Notes: generated by a model not told the origin, from the sequence alone. DNA of 64,000 bases from Methanothrix sp. (GCA_026394555.1 JAPKXZ010000074.1:92424-156423); one strand, 5' to 3'; shown: positions 48,737-58,610, counted from the stretch's first letter. Translations and numbers: made by a program.

Positions 48737-50771
48737 ACCCGTGAAGATGAGTCGTGTAGTCGTCGCCGGGTCAAAGAACGTAATATCTCCAGTTGTAGAA
48801 AAGCTGCATGAGTTGCGCTTGCTTCACATTGTTAACTATAATGGCAGCCAACCACAGTTTGAGATGGGCAAGCCCATCGGCAAAGCCAAAGAATACTCCG
48901 AGAATCTCATTAAGCTCAGATCTGTCACCAGGTACCTTGAACTAAATAAAAAGTTTCCTGATAAGGCATATCCTGAGAGCCAGGTTCTATCGGAGCTGGA
49001 TAATCTTCTCAATAACGTCGGTGCAGATGTTACTGCTACATACGAGCGCATCGTTGCCATCGACGCAGAAGTAAAGTCCAAACAGGATCAGATCAAGTCT
49101 CTGACTCCTTTGGCTGTTTTGCCGCTGCCTTTAGAAGCTTACTATGGTTATGATTCTCTGGCGACCTTTGTCGGCACAGCAACAACACCAGTTGATGCCG
49201 ATGTAGCGAGGGTATCTCCGGTAAATGAGGTATATTCCGGAAGCGCCAAGAACGCAACTTTTGTAGCGGTATTTGTGCCTGCGGAAAAGGCCGGCGAAGT
49301 TTCTTCAGTCCTTTCCGAGCATGGGTTTTCTGAAACATCCGTACCCAAGCTGGAAGGCAATGTAGACTCGGCGATTGCTACTCTTGAAGGCAGCATCAAA
49401 TCCTTGGAAGGCGAGAAAGCGCCTCTCCAAAAGAAGCTTGCCGACATGAAGAAGCAGTATGAAGATCAGATGCTGGCAACGGACGAGTATCTGTCCATGC
49501 AGACCCAGAAGACAGAGGCACCACTCAGGTTTGCTGAGACGGCCAACGCCTTCGTTATAGAGGGGTATGTTCCAGCAGATCAGTTCAGCAGGCTTAAGAG
49601 CGAGCTGGAGAGCGCTGTCGGCGGCAGGCTTGAAGTTTCGTTGATTGCAGATAAAGAGACAGACGAACTTGTCGAGAAGGGCGAAGACGTACCGACCCAG
49701 ATGGATAATCCCAGCTTGGTCAAGCCTTACGAACTGATAACAAGGATGTTCGCCATTCCCGAGTATAAGGAGTTCGATCCGTCATTGCTGATATTCATAT
49801 TCTTCCCAATCATGTTCGGCATGATTCTGGGTGATATCGGCTATGGCGTCATGTCGCTTCTGACCATGGTGCTTCTGAAGAAGAAGTTCAAAACACCTGG
49901 CTGGCAGCAGTTGATCAACGTCGTTCTGATTTCCAGCGTGTGGGCTATCATATTCGGCATATTCTTCGGCGAGATCTTTGGCCCGCTCGGTTTGTGGGGC
50001 AAGGTCATGGGACAATTGCCTGAGCATGAACTCGAGGCTGTAAAAGTCGCAGGTCTCTATTTCGGTGAAGGTGTTTTTGGCTCGCTGGGAAGAATCGGAT
50101 TTTGGCCGGGAATTGATATTTTCCCCATGGATCGGCTGGCAAGTAACGCGGTTTTGTTGCTGATCGGTACTAGTGTCATCATAGGCATTATTCACTGCAG
50201 CGTTGGTTCTATCTTGGGCATCAAGACGGAGCTGGCCTACGGCGAGAAGAAGCATGCCTATTTCGAGAGACTTCCTGTGATGCTCGTCCAAGTATTCTTC
50301 GGGTTGCTTGTTCTTGGACTTGTCATAGGTCAGATGATGTTGGTAATTGCAAGTGCTATCGTAATTTTAGTCGCCATGGTGATGCTGGTAATGGGACCAG
50401 AAGGGCCCATGGGTCTTGCTCACATGCCATTCTACGTGAGCAACCTGATATCCTATCTTAGGTTATTGGCCATCGGCCTTGCTTCAGTAGGCTTGGCATT
50501 CGCTGCCAACCAGCTGGCATTCTATGTAGTCATGCCCATGCTGAGCGGTGGAGCGACAGATAGCGCTGAGTTCACGATACCTGCGATCATTGCAGGTCTT
50601 GTGGTATTATTAGCAGTGCACTTCATTAACTTCCTGCTGGGAATTCTCTCTCCCTTCATGCATCCTCTCAGGTTGCATTATGTGGAGATGTTCACGAAGT
50701 TCTACAGCAATCATGGCGGTGGAGTGGAGTACAGTCCCTTCGGACATGTCCGGAGGTTCCTGAAAGCATGA
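48729..50771 (+). CDS. atpI: A-type ATP synthase subunit I (a)
   Basis: The 680-residue subunit has a long N-terminal cytoplasmic part (about 1-345, with two helical hairpins, KIKSLTPLA-like segments) that contacts the peripheral stalks, and a C-terminal membrane part with about eight helices that forms the ion half-channels. The conserved Arg lies in LISYLRLLAIGLASVGLAFA, and FFPIMFGMILGDIGYGVMSL marks the first helix. It couples ion flow across the membrane to rotation of the K ring. It overlaps atpH by 8 nt and is followed by a 67-bp spacer with a hairpin before atpK. Confidence 0.95.
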   Translation: MLRPVKMSRVVVAGSKNVISPVVEKLHELRLLHIVNYNGSQPQFEMGKPIGKAKEYSENLIKLRSVTRYLELNKKFPDKAYPESQVLSELDNLLNNVGADVTATYERIVAIDAEVKSKQDQIKSLTPLAVLPLPLEAYYGYDSLATFVGTATTPVDADVARVSPVNEVYSGSAKNATFVAVFVPAEKAGEVSSVLSEHGFSETSVPKLEGNVDSAIATLEGSIKSLEGEKAPLQKKLADMKKQYEDQMLATDEYLSMQTQKTEAPLRFAETANAFVIEGYVPADQFSRLKSELESAVGGRLEVSLIADKETDELVEKGEDVPTQMDNPSLVKPYELITRMFAIPEYKEFDPSLLIFIFFPIMFGMILGDIGYGVMSLLTMVLLKKKFKTPGWQQLINVVLISSVWAIIFGIFFGEIFGPLGLWGKVMGQLPEHELEAVKVAGLYFGEGVFGSLGRIGFWPGIDIFPMDRLASNAVLLLIGTSVIIGIIHCSVGSILGIKTELAYGEKKHAYFERLPVMLVQVFFGLLVLGLVIGQMMLVIASAIVILVAMVMLVMGPEGPMGLAHMPFYVSNLISYLRLLAIGLASVGLAFAANQLAFYVVMPMLSGGATDSAEFTIPAIIAGLVVLLAVHFINFLLGILSPFMHPLRLHYVEMFTKFYSNHGGGVEYSPFGHVRRFLKA

Positions 50772-50838
50772 ATTCGATAGAACGAATTGAAAGATCGAAT
50801 GCAAATTGTAATATTCATATAAAGGAGGATTGAGGAAA
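50772..50838 (+). promoter_or_regulatory. Spacer with hairpin and strong ribosome site before atpK
   Basis: ATTCGAT and ATCGAAT form a 7-bp inverted repeat, followed by an AT-rich unpaired stretch and AAAGGAGG, close to the ideal complement of the 16S rRNA 3' end. This is the largest gap within the operon and precedes the subunit needed in many copies, so it probably boosts or stabilises atpK expression. Confidence 0.45.
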
Positions 50839-51105
50839 ATGGCAGTTGTAGCAGATGCAGGAACGTTGTATGGATTGTTGGCTGTCGGCGCAGGCTTGGC
50901 TACCGGATTAGCAGGCATTGGTGCTGGTATGGGTGAACAAGGTATTGGCGCAGCAGTGGTTGGCGTCGTGGCTGAGGAGCCCGGATTCCTGGGCAAGGGT
51001 CTGTTCCTCATGCTTCTGCCCGAGACACTGATCATCTTCGGTCTCGCCGTATCGCTGATTCTGATGTTCGCCTGGACACCCTTCTCTGGCATCGTGACAC
51101 CCTAA
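50839..51105 (+). CDS. atpK: A-type ATP synthase subunit K (proteolipid c subunit)
   Basis: The 88-residue proteolipid consists of two membrane helices with a polar loop: helix 1 GLLAVGAGLATGLAGIGAGM and helix 2 GLFLMLLPETLIIFGLAVSL. The ion-binding carboxylate is Glu62 in the motif PET. A ring of these subunits carries H+ or Na+ across the membrane; the exact ion cannot be read safely from the sequence. A single hairpin means one carboxylate per subunit, unlike the multi-hairpin versions of some methanogens. The start ATG at 50839 follows AAAGGAGG; an in-frame TTG nine bases earlier is less likely. Confidence 0.95.
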   Translation: MAVVADAGTLYGLLAVGAGLATGLAGIGAGMGEQGIGAAVVGVVAEEPGFLGKGLFLMLLPETLIIFGLAVSLILMFAWTPFSGIVTP

Positions 51106-51135
51106 GCAAGCCAATTACAAGGAGTGTAAGAGGCA

Positions 51136-51684
51136 ATGGCACTAGATGCAGTGGTTGAGTCAATCCTGGCAACCAGCAAGGAAAAGGTCGCTCAGATAAC
51201 CAGTGAAGCCGACCAAGAGGTTGCAAGGGCACTCAATGAAGCTAGGGAACGTGCCGCCGAGATAAAGTCCAGAAAGGAAGCGGAGGTTGGACACACGGTT
51301 GAGGCTATCGAGCGCAGGGAGATTTCCAGCGCCAATCTCGAAGTCAAGAGAGCGGAGCTGAATGTTCACAAGAATCTCCTGGAGCAGGCTAGGACGAAAC
51401 TGCTTGAGAAGCTGCAGAATCTTCCTAAGAAGGATAATGAAGCCATGCTCAAAAAGTTGCTCGAGCCTCACAATCTCAAGGAAATGAAGGTCTTCTCCAA
51501 CAAGAGAGATGAGGCCTTCATAACCTCTCTCGCCCCAAAATATGGCGGGAACCTGGACATCATAGGCGGCGCTGTGGTTGAGAGCAGTGATGGAGCTCTG
51601 CGTTACGATTTAACCTACGAAACTCTTGCGCGTGAGGTCTTTAATAACCACATGAAAGAGGTTTCCAGGATCTTATTCGGGTGA
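51136..51684 (+). CDS. atpE: A-type ATP synthase subunit E
   Basis: The 182-residue subunit has a long N-terminal helix ([20 protein letters not shown] then [20 protein letters not shown]) that pairs with subunit H, and a C-terminal globular domain ([20 protein letters not shown]) that contacts the A3B3 head. It forms the peripheral stalk. Its TGA overlaps the region of the atpC start (GTGAGGACG). It lies 30 bp after atpK with AAGGAGTG upstream. The family is recognisable from the C-terminal [18 protein letters not shown]. Confidence 0.95.
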   Translation: MALDAVVESILATSKEKVAQITSEADQEVARALNEARERAAEIKSRKEAEVGHTVEAIERREISSANLEVKRAELNVHKNLLEQARTKLLEKLQNLPKKDNEAMLKKLLEPHNLKEMKVFSNKRDEAFITSLAPKYGGNLDIIGGAVVESSDGALRYDLTYETLAREVFNNHMKEVSRILFG

Positions 51685-51689
51685 GGACG

Positions 51690-52739
51690 ATGCCTGTACT
51701 ACGTTTGCCGAAGTTCGGTTCACCGGTGAAGTACGCTTACATCACGGGCAGAGTCCGGGCGATGAAGACTAAACTTGTCCCGGCGGAGATGTATGCCAGG
51801 ATGATGAACATGGATATGTCTGAGATCGCCCGCTACCTGGAAGAGACCCAGTATAAAGATGAGATCGATGCGTTATCCAAGGACTACTCCGGTGTGGATC
51901 TCATTGAACACGCCACCTTTGCCAATATGGCAAAGACCTTCAGGAAGCTCGAGGATGTCTCAATAGATGAGCCCTCATTCCTGATTCTGGAGTACCTTCG
52001 GCGCTGGGATGTATGGAACATCAAGACCCTCCTACGCGGCAAGTTCTACGGGGCCACCGATACTGAGATAGTAAAACATCTCGTGCCGGCTGGTGAGTTA
52101 TCCGCAGAGTACCTCGAAGAGTTGGCCAAAAAGGATTCCATAACCGATATCATATCGGCCTTTGATGGAACCGACTATTCCAGCGCACTGGCACAATACG
52201 ACGGCAAGAATTTGGCATCGTTGGAGAATGCTCTCGACAAGCTCTATTACTTCAGAATGGAGCTGGCCGTGGGCGGCACTCTATCCGTGGGCGGAGGTCT
52301 GCTGCTCAAGTATGTCCGAAGAGAGGTCGATATAAGAAATTTGATCACCCTCTTCAGGATGAACAAGGCAGGCGTCGATGCAGCCGTGATACTAGAGAAC
52401 CTCATCCCCGGAGGCAAGTTGCATGGAGAGCTGAGCCGTATGGCCGGTCAGCCTTTCGGCGAGTTCCTGCGCGGGCTTGAAGGATATCCCTTCTGGTCCT
52501 CCATTTCGGACATCGCATCTGTAGATCTGGATGCGGTCAGCAGAATCGAGGCTAGGTTGAGGGCGTATCTCATCCGGTATGCTTGGGCTCTTTCCAACTA
52601 TCATCCGTTATCTATCTTGCCGGTGCTCGGCTATATGGTGAGCAAAGAGACTGAAGTATCCAACATCAGGAAGATTGTAAGAGGAAAAGAAGCCGGACTT
52701 CCTGCCGAACTCATTGAGGAGCAAGTGGTGGTGGCCTAA
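51690..52739 (+). CDS. atpC: A-type ATP synthase subunit C
   Basis: The 349-residue helical protein is related to V-ATPase subunit d. It sits on top of the K ring and links the central stalk to the membrane rotor. Typical regions are [20 protein letters not shown] and [20 protein letters not shown], the latter repeated as [21 protein letters not shown] chose the ATG at 51690, which has GGTGAGG four bases upstream; a GTG at 51681, overlapping the atpE stop, is an alternative adding three residues. A 2-nt gap separates it from atpF. Confidence 0.94.
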   Translation: MPVLRLPKFGSPVKYAYITGRVRAMKTKLVPAEMYARMMNMDMSEIARYLEETQYKDEIDALSKDYSGVDLIEHATFANMAKTFRKLEDVSIDEPSFLILEYLRRWDVWNIKTLLRGKFYGATDTEIVKHLVPAGELSAEYLEELAKKDSITDIISAFDGTDYSSALAQYDGKNLASLENALDKLYYFRMELAVGGTLSVGGGLLLKYVRREVDIRNLITLFRMNKAGVDAAVILENLIPGGKLHGELSRMAGQPFGEFLRGLEGYPFWSSISDIASVDLDAVSRIEARLRAYLIRYAWALSNYHPLSILPVLGYMVSKETEVSNIRKIVRGKEAGLPAELIEEQVVVA

Positions 52740-52741
52740 AA

Positions 52742-53041
52742 ATGGAGATTGCTTTTGTGGGAGGCAGCGAGAGCGTCCTCGGGTTCAATCTGGCAGGAAT
52801 AAAGAAATCTTATGCGGCCAACACCGAAGAGGAGATGGTCTCAAAGATTGGCGTCGTCATGGCTGATTCCAATGTGGGAATTCTGGTCTTGAAACAATCG
52901 GATTACAATAAGCTGCCCAAGAGGCTTCAGGAGCAGCTCTCCGATTCAATCAAGCCAACCGTTATTGCCATCGGAACCGAGCAGAGCACAGAGATGAGAG
53001 AGAAGATTAAAAGGGCAATAGGTGTTGATTTATGGAAGTAG
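52742..53041 (+). CDS. atpF: A-type ATP synthase subunit F
   Basis: This 99-residue subunit of the central stalk has the CheY-like fold of V-ATPase subunit F: MEIAFVGGSESVLGFNLAGI, VGVVMADSNVGILVL-type strand and PKRLQEQLSDSIKPTVIAIG. With subunit D it rotates and modulates coupling. It starts 2 nt after atpC and overlaps atpA by 10 nt, the usual tight order in archaeal operons. Confidence 0.95.
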   Translation: MEIAFVGGSESVLGFNLAGIKKSYAANTEEEMVSKIGVVMADSNVGILVLKQSDYNKLPKRLQEQLSDSIKPTVIAIGTEQSTEMREKIKRAIGVDLWK

Positions 53042-54762
53042 GTAAAGTAAAGCGAGTCGCCGGACCACTAGTTCAGGCCACGGGCCTGAAGGCTTCCATG
53101 TACGACCTGGTTCTGGTCGGCGAGGAAGGCCTGATGAGTGAAGTCATCGGCATTTCCGGCAATAAATATATCATTCAGGTATACGAGGATACGGGCGGCG
53201 TGCGGCCCGGCGAGCCCGTCAAGGAGACCGGAGCTCCGCTCGTAGCACAATTGGGTCCAGGCATTCTGACCCAGATTTACGATGGTATTCAAAGGCCGCT
53301 ACCCATGCTGGCAGCAGCATCAGGAGACTTCATCAGCAGAGGTCTGTTCGTAGATGGCATCGATCACAAAAAGAAGTGGGAGTTCAAGCCTACAGCCAAG
53401 AAGGGCGATGTCCTAAAGCCCGGGCAAGCCTTTGGTGAGGTTCAGGAGCAACTGCTCATCAAGCATAAGATCATGGTTCCACCCAAGCATAAGGGCGGCG
53501 CCATCAAGGAGATCTATGCAGGGAACTTCAACGTTGATGAGACGATTGCAGTCTTAGAGGACGGCAGCAAGCTCACCATGATGCATAAGTGGCCAGTAAG
53601 ACAGGCCCGGCCCGTGACTAAAAAGTTGGCACCCACCATTCCCCTGAGAACTGGACAGAGGGTCGTAGACGGATTCTTCTCCCTGGCCAAGGGCGGAACA
53701 GCAGCCATTCCCGGTGGATTTGGTACCGGAAAGACGGTTATGCAGCAGACCCTGTCCAAGTGGGCAGATGTCGACATTGTGATTTATGTGGGATGCGGCG
53801 AGCGCGGCAATGAGATGGCCGATGTTCTGCATGAGTTCCCTGAGCTGCAAGACCCCAAGACCGGCAGACCCCTCATGGAGAGGTCCATCGTTTACGCCAA
53901 TACCTCCAACATGCCTGTAGCTGCTCGTGAGGCTTCCATCTACACCGGAATGACCACGGCAGAGTACTACCGAGATATGGGCTACGACTGTATGATGACC
54001 GCTGACTCCACTTCCCGTTGGGCAGAGGCCATGAGAGAGATGGGCTCGCGTCTAGAAGAGATGCCTGGTGAAGAAGGCTATCCCGCATACCTGGGTGCAA
54101 GACTCGCCGACTTCTACGAGCGTGCCGGACGTGCCGAGGTTCTCAATGGCGGTCAGGGTTCCATCAGCGTCGTCGGTGCTGTATCCCCGCCCGGCGGAGA
54201 CTTCACCGAGCCCGTTACTCAGAACACACTGAGAATGGTCAAGGTATTCTGGGCACTGGACTCTAAGCTAACTCAGCGCCGTCACTTCCCGTCCATCAAC
54301 TGGCTGGATTCCTATTCTCTATACGACCAGATCCTCGAACCCTGGTTCATTGAGAATGTCAGCCCGGACTGGAACAAGAACAAGAGACGTGCCATGAATA
54401 TATTGCAGGAGAACGCCGAGCTGGAAGAGATCGTGATGCTCGTCGGTTCCGATGCCCTGCCCGAGGACCAGCAGATCACTCTGGAAGTAGCAAGAATGAT
54501 TATCAACTTCTGGCTGGCTCAGAGCGCTTTCCACCCGGTAGATACATTCTGTCCCTACAAGAAGCAGTTCGACCTCTTGGCTGCCATCCTGAAATACAGG
54601 GATTACGCCTTCGAGGCAGTTCAGAGGGGCATATCCGTGGCGGAGATAAATTCCGTTCCATCCAAGGATGCTCTGGCCAAGGTGAGACTGGAAGCCGAGT
54701 ATGAGCCCATCCTGGCAAAGATTCTGGCTCAGATGGACGTTGAGTTCAAGGCGCTGAAGTGA
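53032..54762 (+). CDS. atpA: A-type ATP synthase catalytic subunit A
   Basis: The 576-residue catalytic subunit has an N-terminal beta-barrel (KVKRVAGPLVQATGLKASMY), the archaeal/vacuolar 'bulge' insertion (about 115-190, KWEFKPTAKKGDVLKPGQAF), the P-loop in PGGFGTGKTVMQ (Lys234), the catalytic Glu in YVGCGERGNEMADVL, and the adenine pocket ADSTSRWAEAMREMGSRL. No intein is present, in contrast to some archaeal A subunits. It overlaps the end of atpF by 10 nt. The whole length agrees with the family. Confidence 0.98.
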   Translation: MEVGKVKRVAGPLVQATGLKASMYDLVLVGEEGLMSEVIGISGNKYIIQVYEDTGGVRPGEPVKETGAPLVAQLGPGILTQIYDGIQRPLPMLAAASGDFISRGLFVDGIDHKKKWEFKPTAKKGDVLKPGQAFGEVQEQLLIKHKIMVPPKHKGGAIKEIYAGNFNVDETIAVLEDGSKLTMMHKWPVRQARPVTKKLAPTIPLRTGQRVVDGFFSLAKGGTAAIPGGFGTGKTVMQQTLSKWADVDIVIYVGCGERGNEMADVLHEFPELQDPKTGRPLMERSIVYANTSNMPVAAREASIYTGMTTAEYYRDMGYDCMMTADSTSRWAEAMREMGSRLEEMPGEEGYPAYLGARLADFYERAGRAEVLNGGQGSISVVGAVSPPGGDFTEPVTQNTLRMVKVFWALDSKLTQRRHFPSINWLDSYSLYDQILEPWFIENVSPDWNKNKRRAMNILQENAELEEIVMLVGSDALPEDQQITLEVARMIINFWLAQSAFHPVDTFCPYKKQFDLLAAILKYRDYAFEAVQRGISVAEINSVPSKDALAKVRLEAEYEPILAKILAQMDVEFKALK

Positions 54763-54774
54763 GGTGGGTTCAAA

Positions 54775-56163
54775 ATGACAAAGGAATACAAAACAATTAC
54801 TGAGATCTCCGGACCTCTCATCTTCGTGGAGAAGACTGAGCCAGTGGGCTACATGGAGCTCGTCGAGATCAGGACGGGCGGAGAGATGAAGAGAGGGCAG
54901 GTGCTGGATTCCTCTGATGATATCGTGGTTATTCAGGTATTCGAGGGAACCGGCGGTCTGTCCAAGGATACTGCGGTCAGTTTCACCGGTGACGTCATCA
55001 AGATGCCACTTTCTCCCGGCATCGTGGGACGCGTTCTGTCCGGATCCGGGAAGCCCAGAGACGGCGGCCCGGAAATTGTGCCCGAAGTATTGAGAGATAT
55101 CGCAGGAGCTGCCATCAATCCAGCTTCCCGTGGGAAGCCGCGCTCTTTCATTCAGACCGGCATCTCTACTATCGACGGGACAAACACACTGGTGCGCGGC
55201 CAGAAGCTGCCCATCTTCTCGGGAGCTGGTCTGCCCCACAACGATCTTGCTCTGCAGATCGCTCGCCAGGCCAAGGCATTGGGAGAGGCCGAGTCCTTCG
55301 CAGTTATCTTCTGCGCTATGGGCATCACCAACGAAGAGGCTCAGCACTTCCTGGCTGATTTCGAGAGGACAGGAGCCCTGGAGAGGGCAGTGGTGTTCCT
55401 CAATCTGGCCGACGATCCGGCTGTAGAGAGGATTCTAACACCCAGGCTGGGCCTGACCACTGCGGAGTATCTGGCCTTCGATCTGGACATGCACGTGCTC
55501 ATCATCTACACGGACATGACCAACTATTGCGAGTCGCTCCGGCAAATGGGAGCCGCTCGTGAAGAGGTGCCTGGACGACGTGGTTATCCCGGTTACATGT
55601 ATACCGACCTGGCCTGCCAATATGAGAGAGCTGGCATCATCAAGGGCAAAAAAGGCTCTATCACCCAGTTCCCCATCCTGACCATGCCCGGCGACGACAT
55701 CACTCACCCCATCCCGGATCTGTCCGGATACATCACCGAGGGCCAGATCATCGTCTCCAGAGAGCTGCACAGAAAGGGCATTTATCCGCCCGTCGACATC
55801 AGACCAAGCTTAAGCCGCCTGATGAACTCTGGAATCGGCAAAGGCCATACTCGCGAGGATCACAGAGCAGTATCGGATCAGCTCTATGCTTACTATGCAG
55901 AGGGCAACGATCTACGCGGTCTCGCGGCCATCGTCGGTAAGGAGGCTCTCTCCGAACGCGACAAATTGGTCCTGGAGTTCGCCGATAAGTTCGAGAAGAG
56001 ATTCGTCAATCAGGGCAGAGATGAGGATAGGTCTATCTTCGATACCCTCCAGATCGGATGGGATCTCCTGGCAGACCTGCCTGAAGCAATGCTCACCAGG
56101 ATTGACGACAAATACATCAAGGCCTACCACCCCAAGTACGCAGCAAGCGCAGCGAAGAAGTGA
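54775..56163 (+). CDS. atpB: A-type ATP synthase regulatory subunit B
   Basis: The 462-residue subunit alternates with subunit A in the head. Relative to A it has a degenerate P-loop ([20 protein letters not shown]), which is normal for B subunits, and shows [40 protein letters not shown] and [20 protein letters not shown]. It binds nucleotide non-catalytically. It starts 12 nt after atpA with GTGAGGTGGG upstream and is followed 4 nt later by atpD. Confidence 0.98.
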   Translation: MTKEYKTITEISGPLIFVEKTEPVGYMELVEIRTGGEMKRGQVLDSSDDIVVIQVFEGTGGLSKDTAVSFTGDVIKMPLSPGIVGRVLSGSGKPRDGGPEIVPEVLRDIAGAAINPASRGKPRSFIQTGISTIDGTNTLVRGQKLPIFSGAGLPHNDLALQIARQAKALGEAESFAVIFCAMGITNEEAQHFLADFERTGALERAVVFLNLADDPAVERILTPRLGLTTAEYLAFDLDMHVLIIYTDMTNYCESLRQMGAAREEVPGRRGYPGYMYTDLACQYERAGIIKGKKGSITQFPILTMPGDDITHPIPDLSGYITEGQIIVSRELHRKGIYPPVDIRPSLSRLMNSGIGKGHTREDHRAVSDQLYAYYAEGNDLRGLAAIVGKEALSERDKLVLEFADKFEKRFVNQGRDEDRSIFDTLQIGWDLLADLPEAMLTRIDDKYIKAYHPKYAASAAKK

Positions 56164-56167
56164 GATC

Positions 56168-56869
56168 ATGGCCGTAATTCGAGGAACTAAACCGACCAGG
56201 TCAGTGCTGATCGCTCTCAAGAAAAGGATGAAGGTCGCAAAAACTGGTCACTCGCTCCTCAAAATGAAGCGTGACGGCCTCATGATTGAGTTCTTCGAGG
56301 TGCTAAACAAGGCCAAGACTGTCAGGAAAGAGCTGGTTGAAGCTCTGATCATAGCCGAGCAGAGACTTCAAATGGCTATGGCCATCGAGGGAACAGTTGC
56401 CATCGGAAGCGTGGCCTATTCCCTGCAAAAAGAGCCGACCATACAGCTCGAATCCAGAAACATCATGGGTGTAGTGGTTCCCAAGATCGCCTCCGAAGCA
56501 GTGCGTAAGAAGATGTTCGAGCGCGGCTACGGCATCATTGGGACCAGTGCCGCCATCGATGAGGCCGCTGACGCCTATGAAGGCTTGCTGGATAAGATCA
56601 TCCTGGCTGCAGAGGTAGAGACCGCCATGATAAGGCTTGTCGAGGATATCGACAGCACTAAGAGGCGTGTCAATGCTCTGGAGTTCAAGGTGATTCCTGA
56701 ACTCAAGGACACCGTCAAGTTCATCGCCATGGCCTTAGAGGAGATGGAAAGGGACAACGTGGTCAAGCTAAAGATGCTCAAGGGCAAGTCCGAGAGGAAA
56801 GCCGCAGTAGAAGAAGCCAAGAAGGAAGCGGAGAAAGCAGCAGAAGCAGCTGCTAAAGCTTCTGCTTGA
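56168..56869 (+). CDS. atpD: A-type ATP synthase subunit D (central stalk)
   Basis: The 233-residue subunit forms the rotating coiled-coil shaft inside the A3B3 head. It begins AVIRGTKPTRSVLIALKKRM and has long N- and C-terminal helices; RRVNALEFKVIPELKDTVKF is the family signature near the C-terminal helix. The last 30 residues are Glu/Lys/Ala-rich (AAVEEAKKEAEKAAEAAAKA). The ATG at 56168 follows GTGAGATC; longer in-frame starts upstream lie within atpB and are not real. Confidence 0.97.
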   Translation: MAVIRGTKPTRSVLIALKKRMKVAKTGHSLLKMKRDGLMIEFFEVLNKAKTVRKELVEALIIAEQRLQMAMAIEGTVAIGSVAYSLQKEPTIQLESRNIMGVVVPKIASEAVRKKMFERGYGIIGTSAAIDEAADAYEGLLDKIILAAEVETAMIRLVEDIDSTKRRVNALEFKVIPELKDTVKFIAMALEEMERDNVVKLKMLKGKSERKAAVEEAKKEAEKAAEAAAKASA

Positions 56870-56878
56870 TCGGAAAAA

Positions 56879-57058
56879 ATGTCCAACTGGTTTGAGCGAA
56901 AAGCGGATAACTGGGTTGGGACGGCTGAGAAGAAGATGCGTCTTCTTCAGTGGTTGGTGTACATCACCAACCTCTACATTATTTTTGGAATTTTTGTGCT
57001 CATCTGGATTCTTTATGGGAAATACATTATAAGAGCATGGGAATATTATACTCAATAG
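56879..57058 (+). CDS. atpG: Small membrane protein of the ATP synthase operon (AhaG-like)
   Basis: A 59-residue ORF follows atpD by 9 bp. Its first 25 residues are polar (MSNWFERKADNWVGTAEKKM), then one hydrophobic helix spans about residues 25-47 (TNLYIIFGIFVLIWILYGKY), and a short tail IIRAWEYYTQ follows. In Methanosarcina the aha operon ends with a similarly small hydrophobic gene, ahaG, of unclear role; position, size and topology agree, so I call it AhaG-like, although sequence similarity cannot be checked here. The TAG stop is followed by a T-run (57060-57065) that may end the transcript. Confidence 0.75.
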   Translation: MSNWFERKADNWVGTAEKKMRLLQWLVYITNLYIIFGIFVLIWILYGKYIIRAWEYYTQ

Positions 57059-57431
57059 ATTTTTGTCTAGCATTCGTCTCGATTGCGAAGAAAGGCCGCC
57101 ACTGCCCCCAGTAAGCATAACGCCGCCGCAATGATCATCACATTGCTTATGGTGAGACTGAGAAGCTGTGGCTTTGCGTCTATTATCGGGCCGTGATAAC
57201 CGGCAAGGTTTAATTGCAGTGATAAGAGTAAAGTAGAGATCGAGACTCCCAGGGACATGCCCATATTTCTTATAGCCGAAGAGAGACTGGAAGCAGTGCC
57301 AAGCATCTCTCTTGGCAGGGCATTCATGATCTCGGTGTTGATGGGGCTTTGAAATAGCATGCTTCCCAGCCCCATGATCACAAAGGAGATGTAAATCGTG
57401 GAAAGATCATCTCTAGCAATGCCGCTTCCCA

Positions 57432-57468
57432 TGAAAAGGAGGGACGCTGCTACGATTATCATGCCCAG
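57432..57468. repeat. 37-bp direct repeat inside the MFS gene, copy 1
   Basis: The sequence starts TGAAAAGGAGGGACGCTGCT and ends TATCATGCCCAG. It is identical to 57506-57542, with 37 bp of unrelated sequence between. On the minus strand both encode LGMIIVAASLLF, in different frames. Confidence 0.95.
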
Positions 57469-57505
57469 TTCTGGCTGGGTCGTCCGGAACACCACTACCA
57501 TTCGC

Positions 57506-57542
57506 TGAAAAGGAGGGACGCTGCTACGATTATCATGCCCAG
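57506..57542. repeat. 37-bp direct repeat inside the MFS gene, copy 2
   Basis: An exact second copy of 57432-57468, offset by 74 bp. As 74 is not a multiple of three, the duplication shifts the MFS reading frame. Confidence 0.95.
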
Positions 57543-58610
57543 GGCGGAATTGTAGCGAAAGTGATATCGGTCATATATCCAGCCGCCCAGTGGTGATCCA
57601 AAGGCCATTATGGCCGGCACAATGAGAAATACGCTGCCCACTTGGGAGGGCGAGTAGCCCATGACGCCCTGGAAATAAAAGGGACCCAGTATGAAAGCTG
57701 AGAAGCTGGAAATGATGAATAAGATTATGGCGATTATGGGCAGGACGAACTTTTTTACCCGGAAGATGGAAAGGTCCAGAAGAGGAGACTTTTGATGCGA
57801 TTCGATCCAGACAAATGCCGGCAGTGATAACGTAGCCAGCAGGAAGAAAGGATCCTCTGCAATAAAAAGGGCGGTGTTGCTGGAAAGATCGCCCAGAAAT
57901 AGCATCAGAGATACTATGAAGATAATAAGCACCGTCGCTCCACGCCAGTCTAAGTCCAATTTTTTCGATATCTCCTCCTCGATTTTCATGTACTTGGCGG
58001 CAAGGGCTAAGAGCACAATGCCTATGGGCAGATTGATGAGAAAAATGTATTTCCAGCCCATGTAGTCCACCAAATAGCCACCAAGAATTGGTCCGGCTAT
58101 GCTGGCCAACGATACGGTCGTGCCGATGTAGCCCATGGCTCTGCCCTGTTCCCCGCGATGATAAATCTGGAATATTATAGCCGTGCTGATGGAGAAGGAC
58201 ATGGCAGCTCCTGCCGCCTGAATCGCCCTAAAGAAGATGAGCATGCTAAGGGTAGTGGAAAGACCGCAGGCGACCGATGCCATCGTGAAGATGACAAATC
58301 CTGCCAAAAAGAGCCTGACCTTCCCGGTTCGCTCTGCAATCTTGCCGAAAATCATGAGCATGCTGGTCACAGTGACCAGGTAGGAGGTTATCACCCACTG
58401 AGTCTGGGCTACATCGGCATGAAAATAGCGGGTTATGGTGGGAAGGGCAATGGATACTACTGAGCCGTCGATGACAAACATGAATATGCCGAGCAAGATG
58501 ATGAAGGCCAGAACATTTCTGCCGGCCACAGGCAATTCAGATGAATCGAATGTGTCCAGTCCTTCTCGCCCCTTATTTCCAATCACAGCGAGGCAAGAAC
58601 GCATGAAAGG

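Larger units (their letters stand above)
57067..58604 (-). pseudogene. MFS drug-resistance transporter (DHA2/EmrB-like), frame broken by a 74-bp insertion
   Basis: Two consecutive frames together encode one 14-helix MFS transporter of the EmrB/QacA type. The upstream part (57495-58604) has IVDGSVVSIALPTI-like helix 1 (MFVIDGSVVSIALPTITRYF), GKIAERTGKVRLFLAG (motif A) and AGPILGGYLVDYMGWKYIFL (motif C); it ends abruptly at ALGMIIVAASLLFSEW. The downstream part (57067-57501) restarts with LGMIIVAASLLF and continues to the end. A 37-bp sequence is repeated (57432-57468 and 57506-57542), and removing 74 bp restores one frame of 487 codons. The gene follows the NAD-kinase-like gene by 6 bp. Either the strain has lost the transporter, or the sequence is misassembled there. 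Confidence 0.85.

Noticed and set aside
54319-55347. 342-codon minus-strand frame
   Set aside because: Antisense to atpA and atpB across their junction; a coding-bias shadow.
55886-56167. N-terminal extension of the atpD frame
   Set aside because: It lies inside atpB in another frame; the real atpD begins at the ATG with GTGAGATC at 56168.
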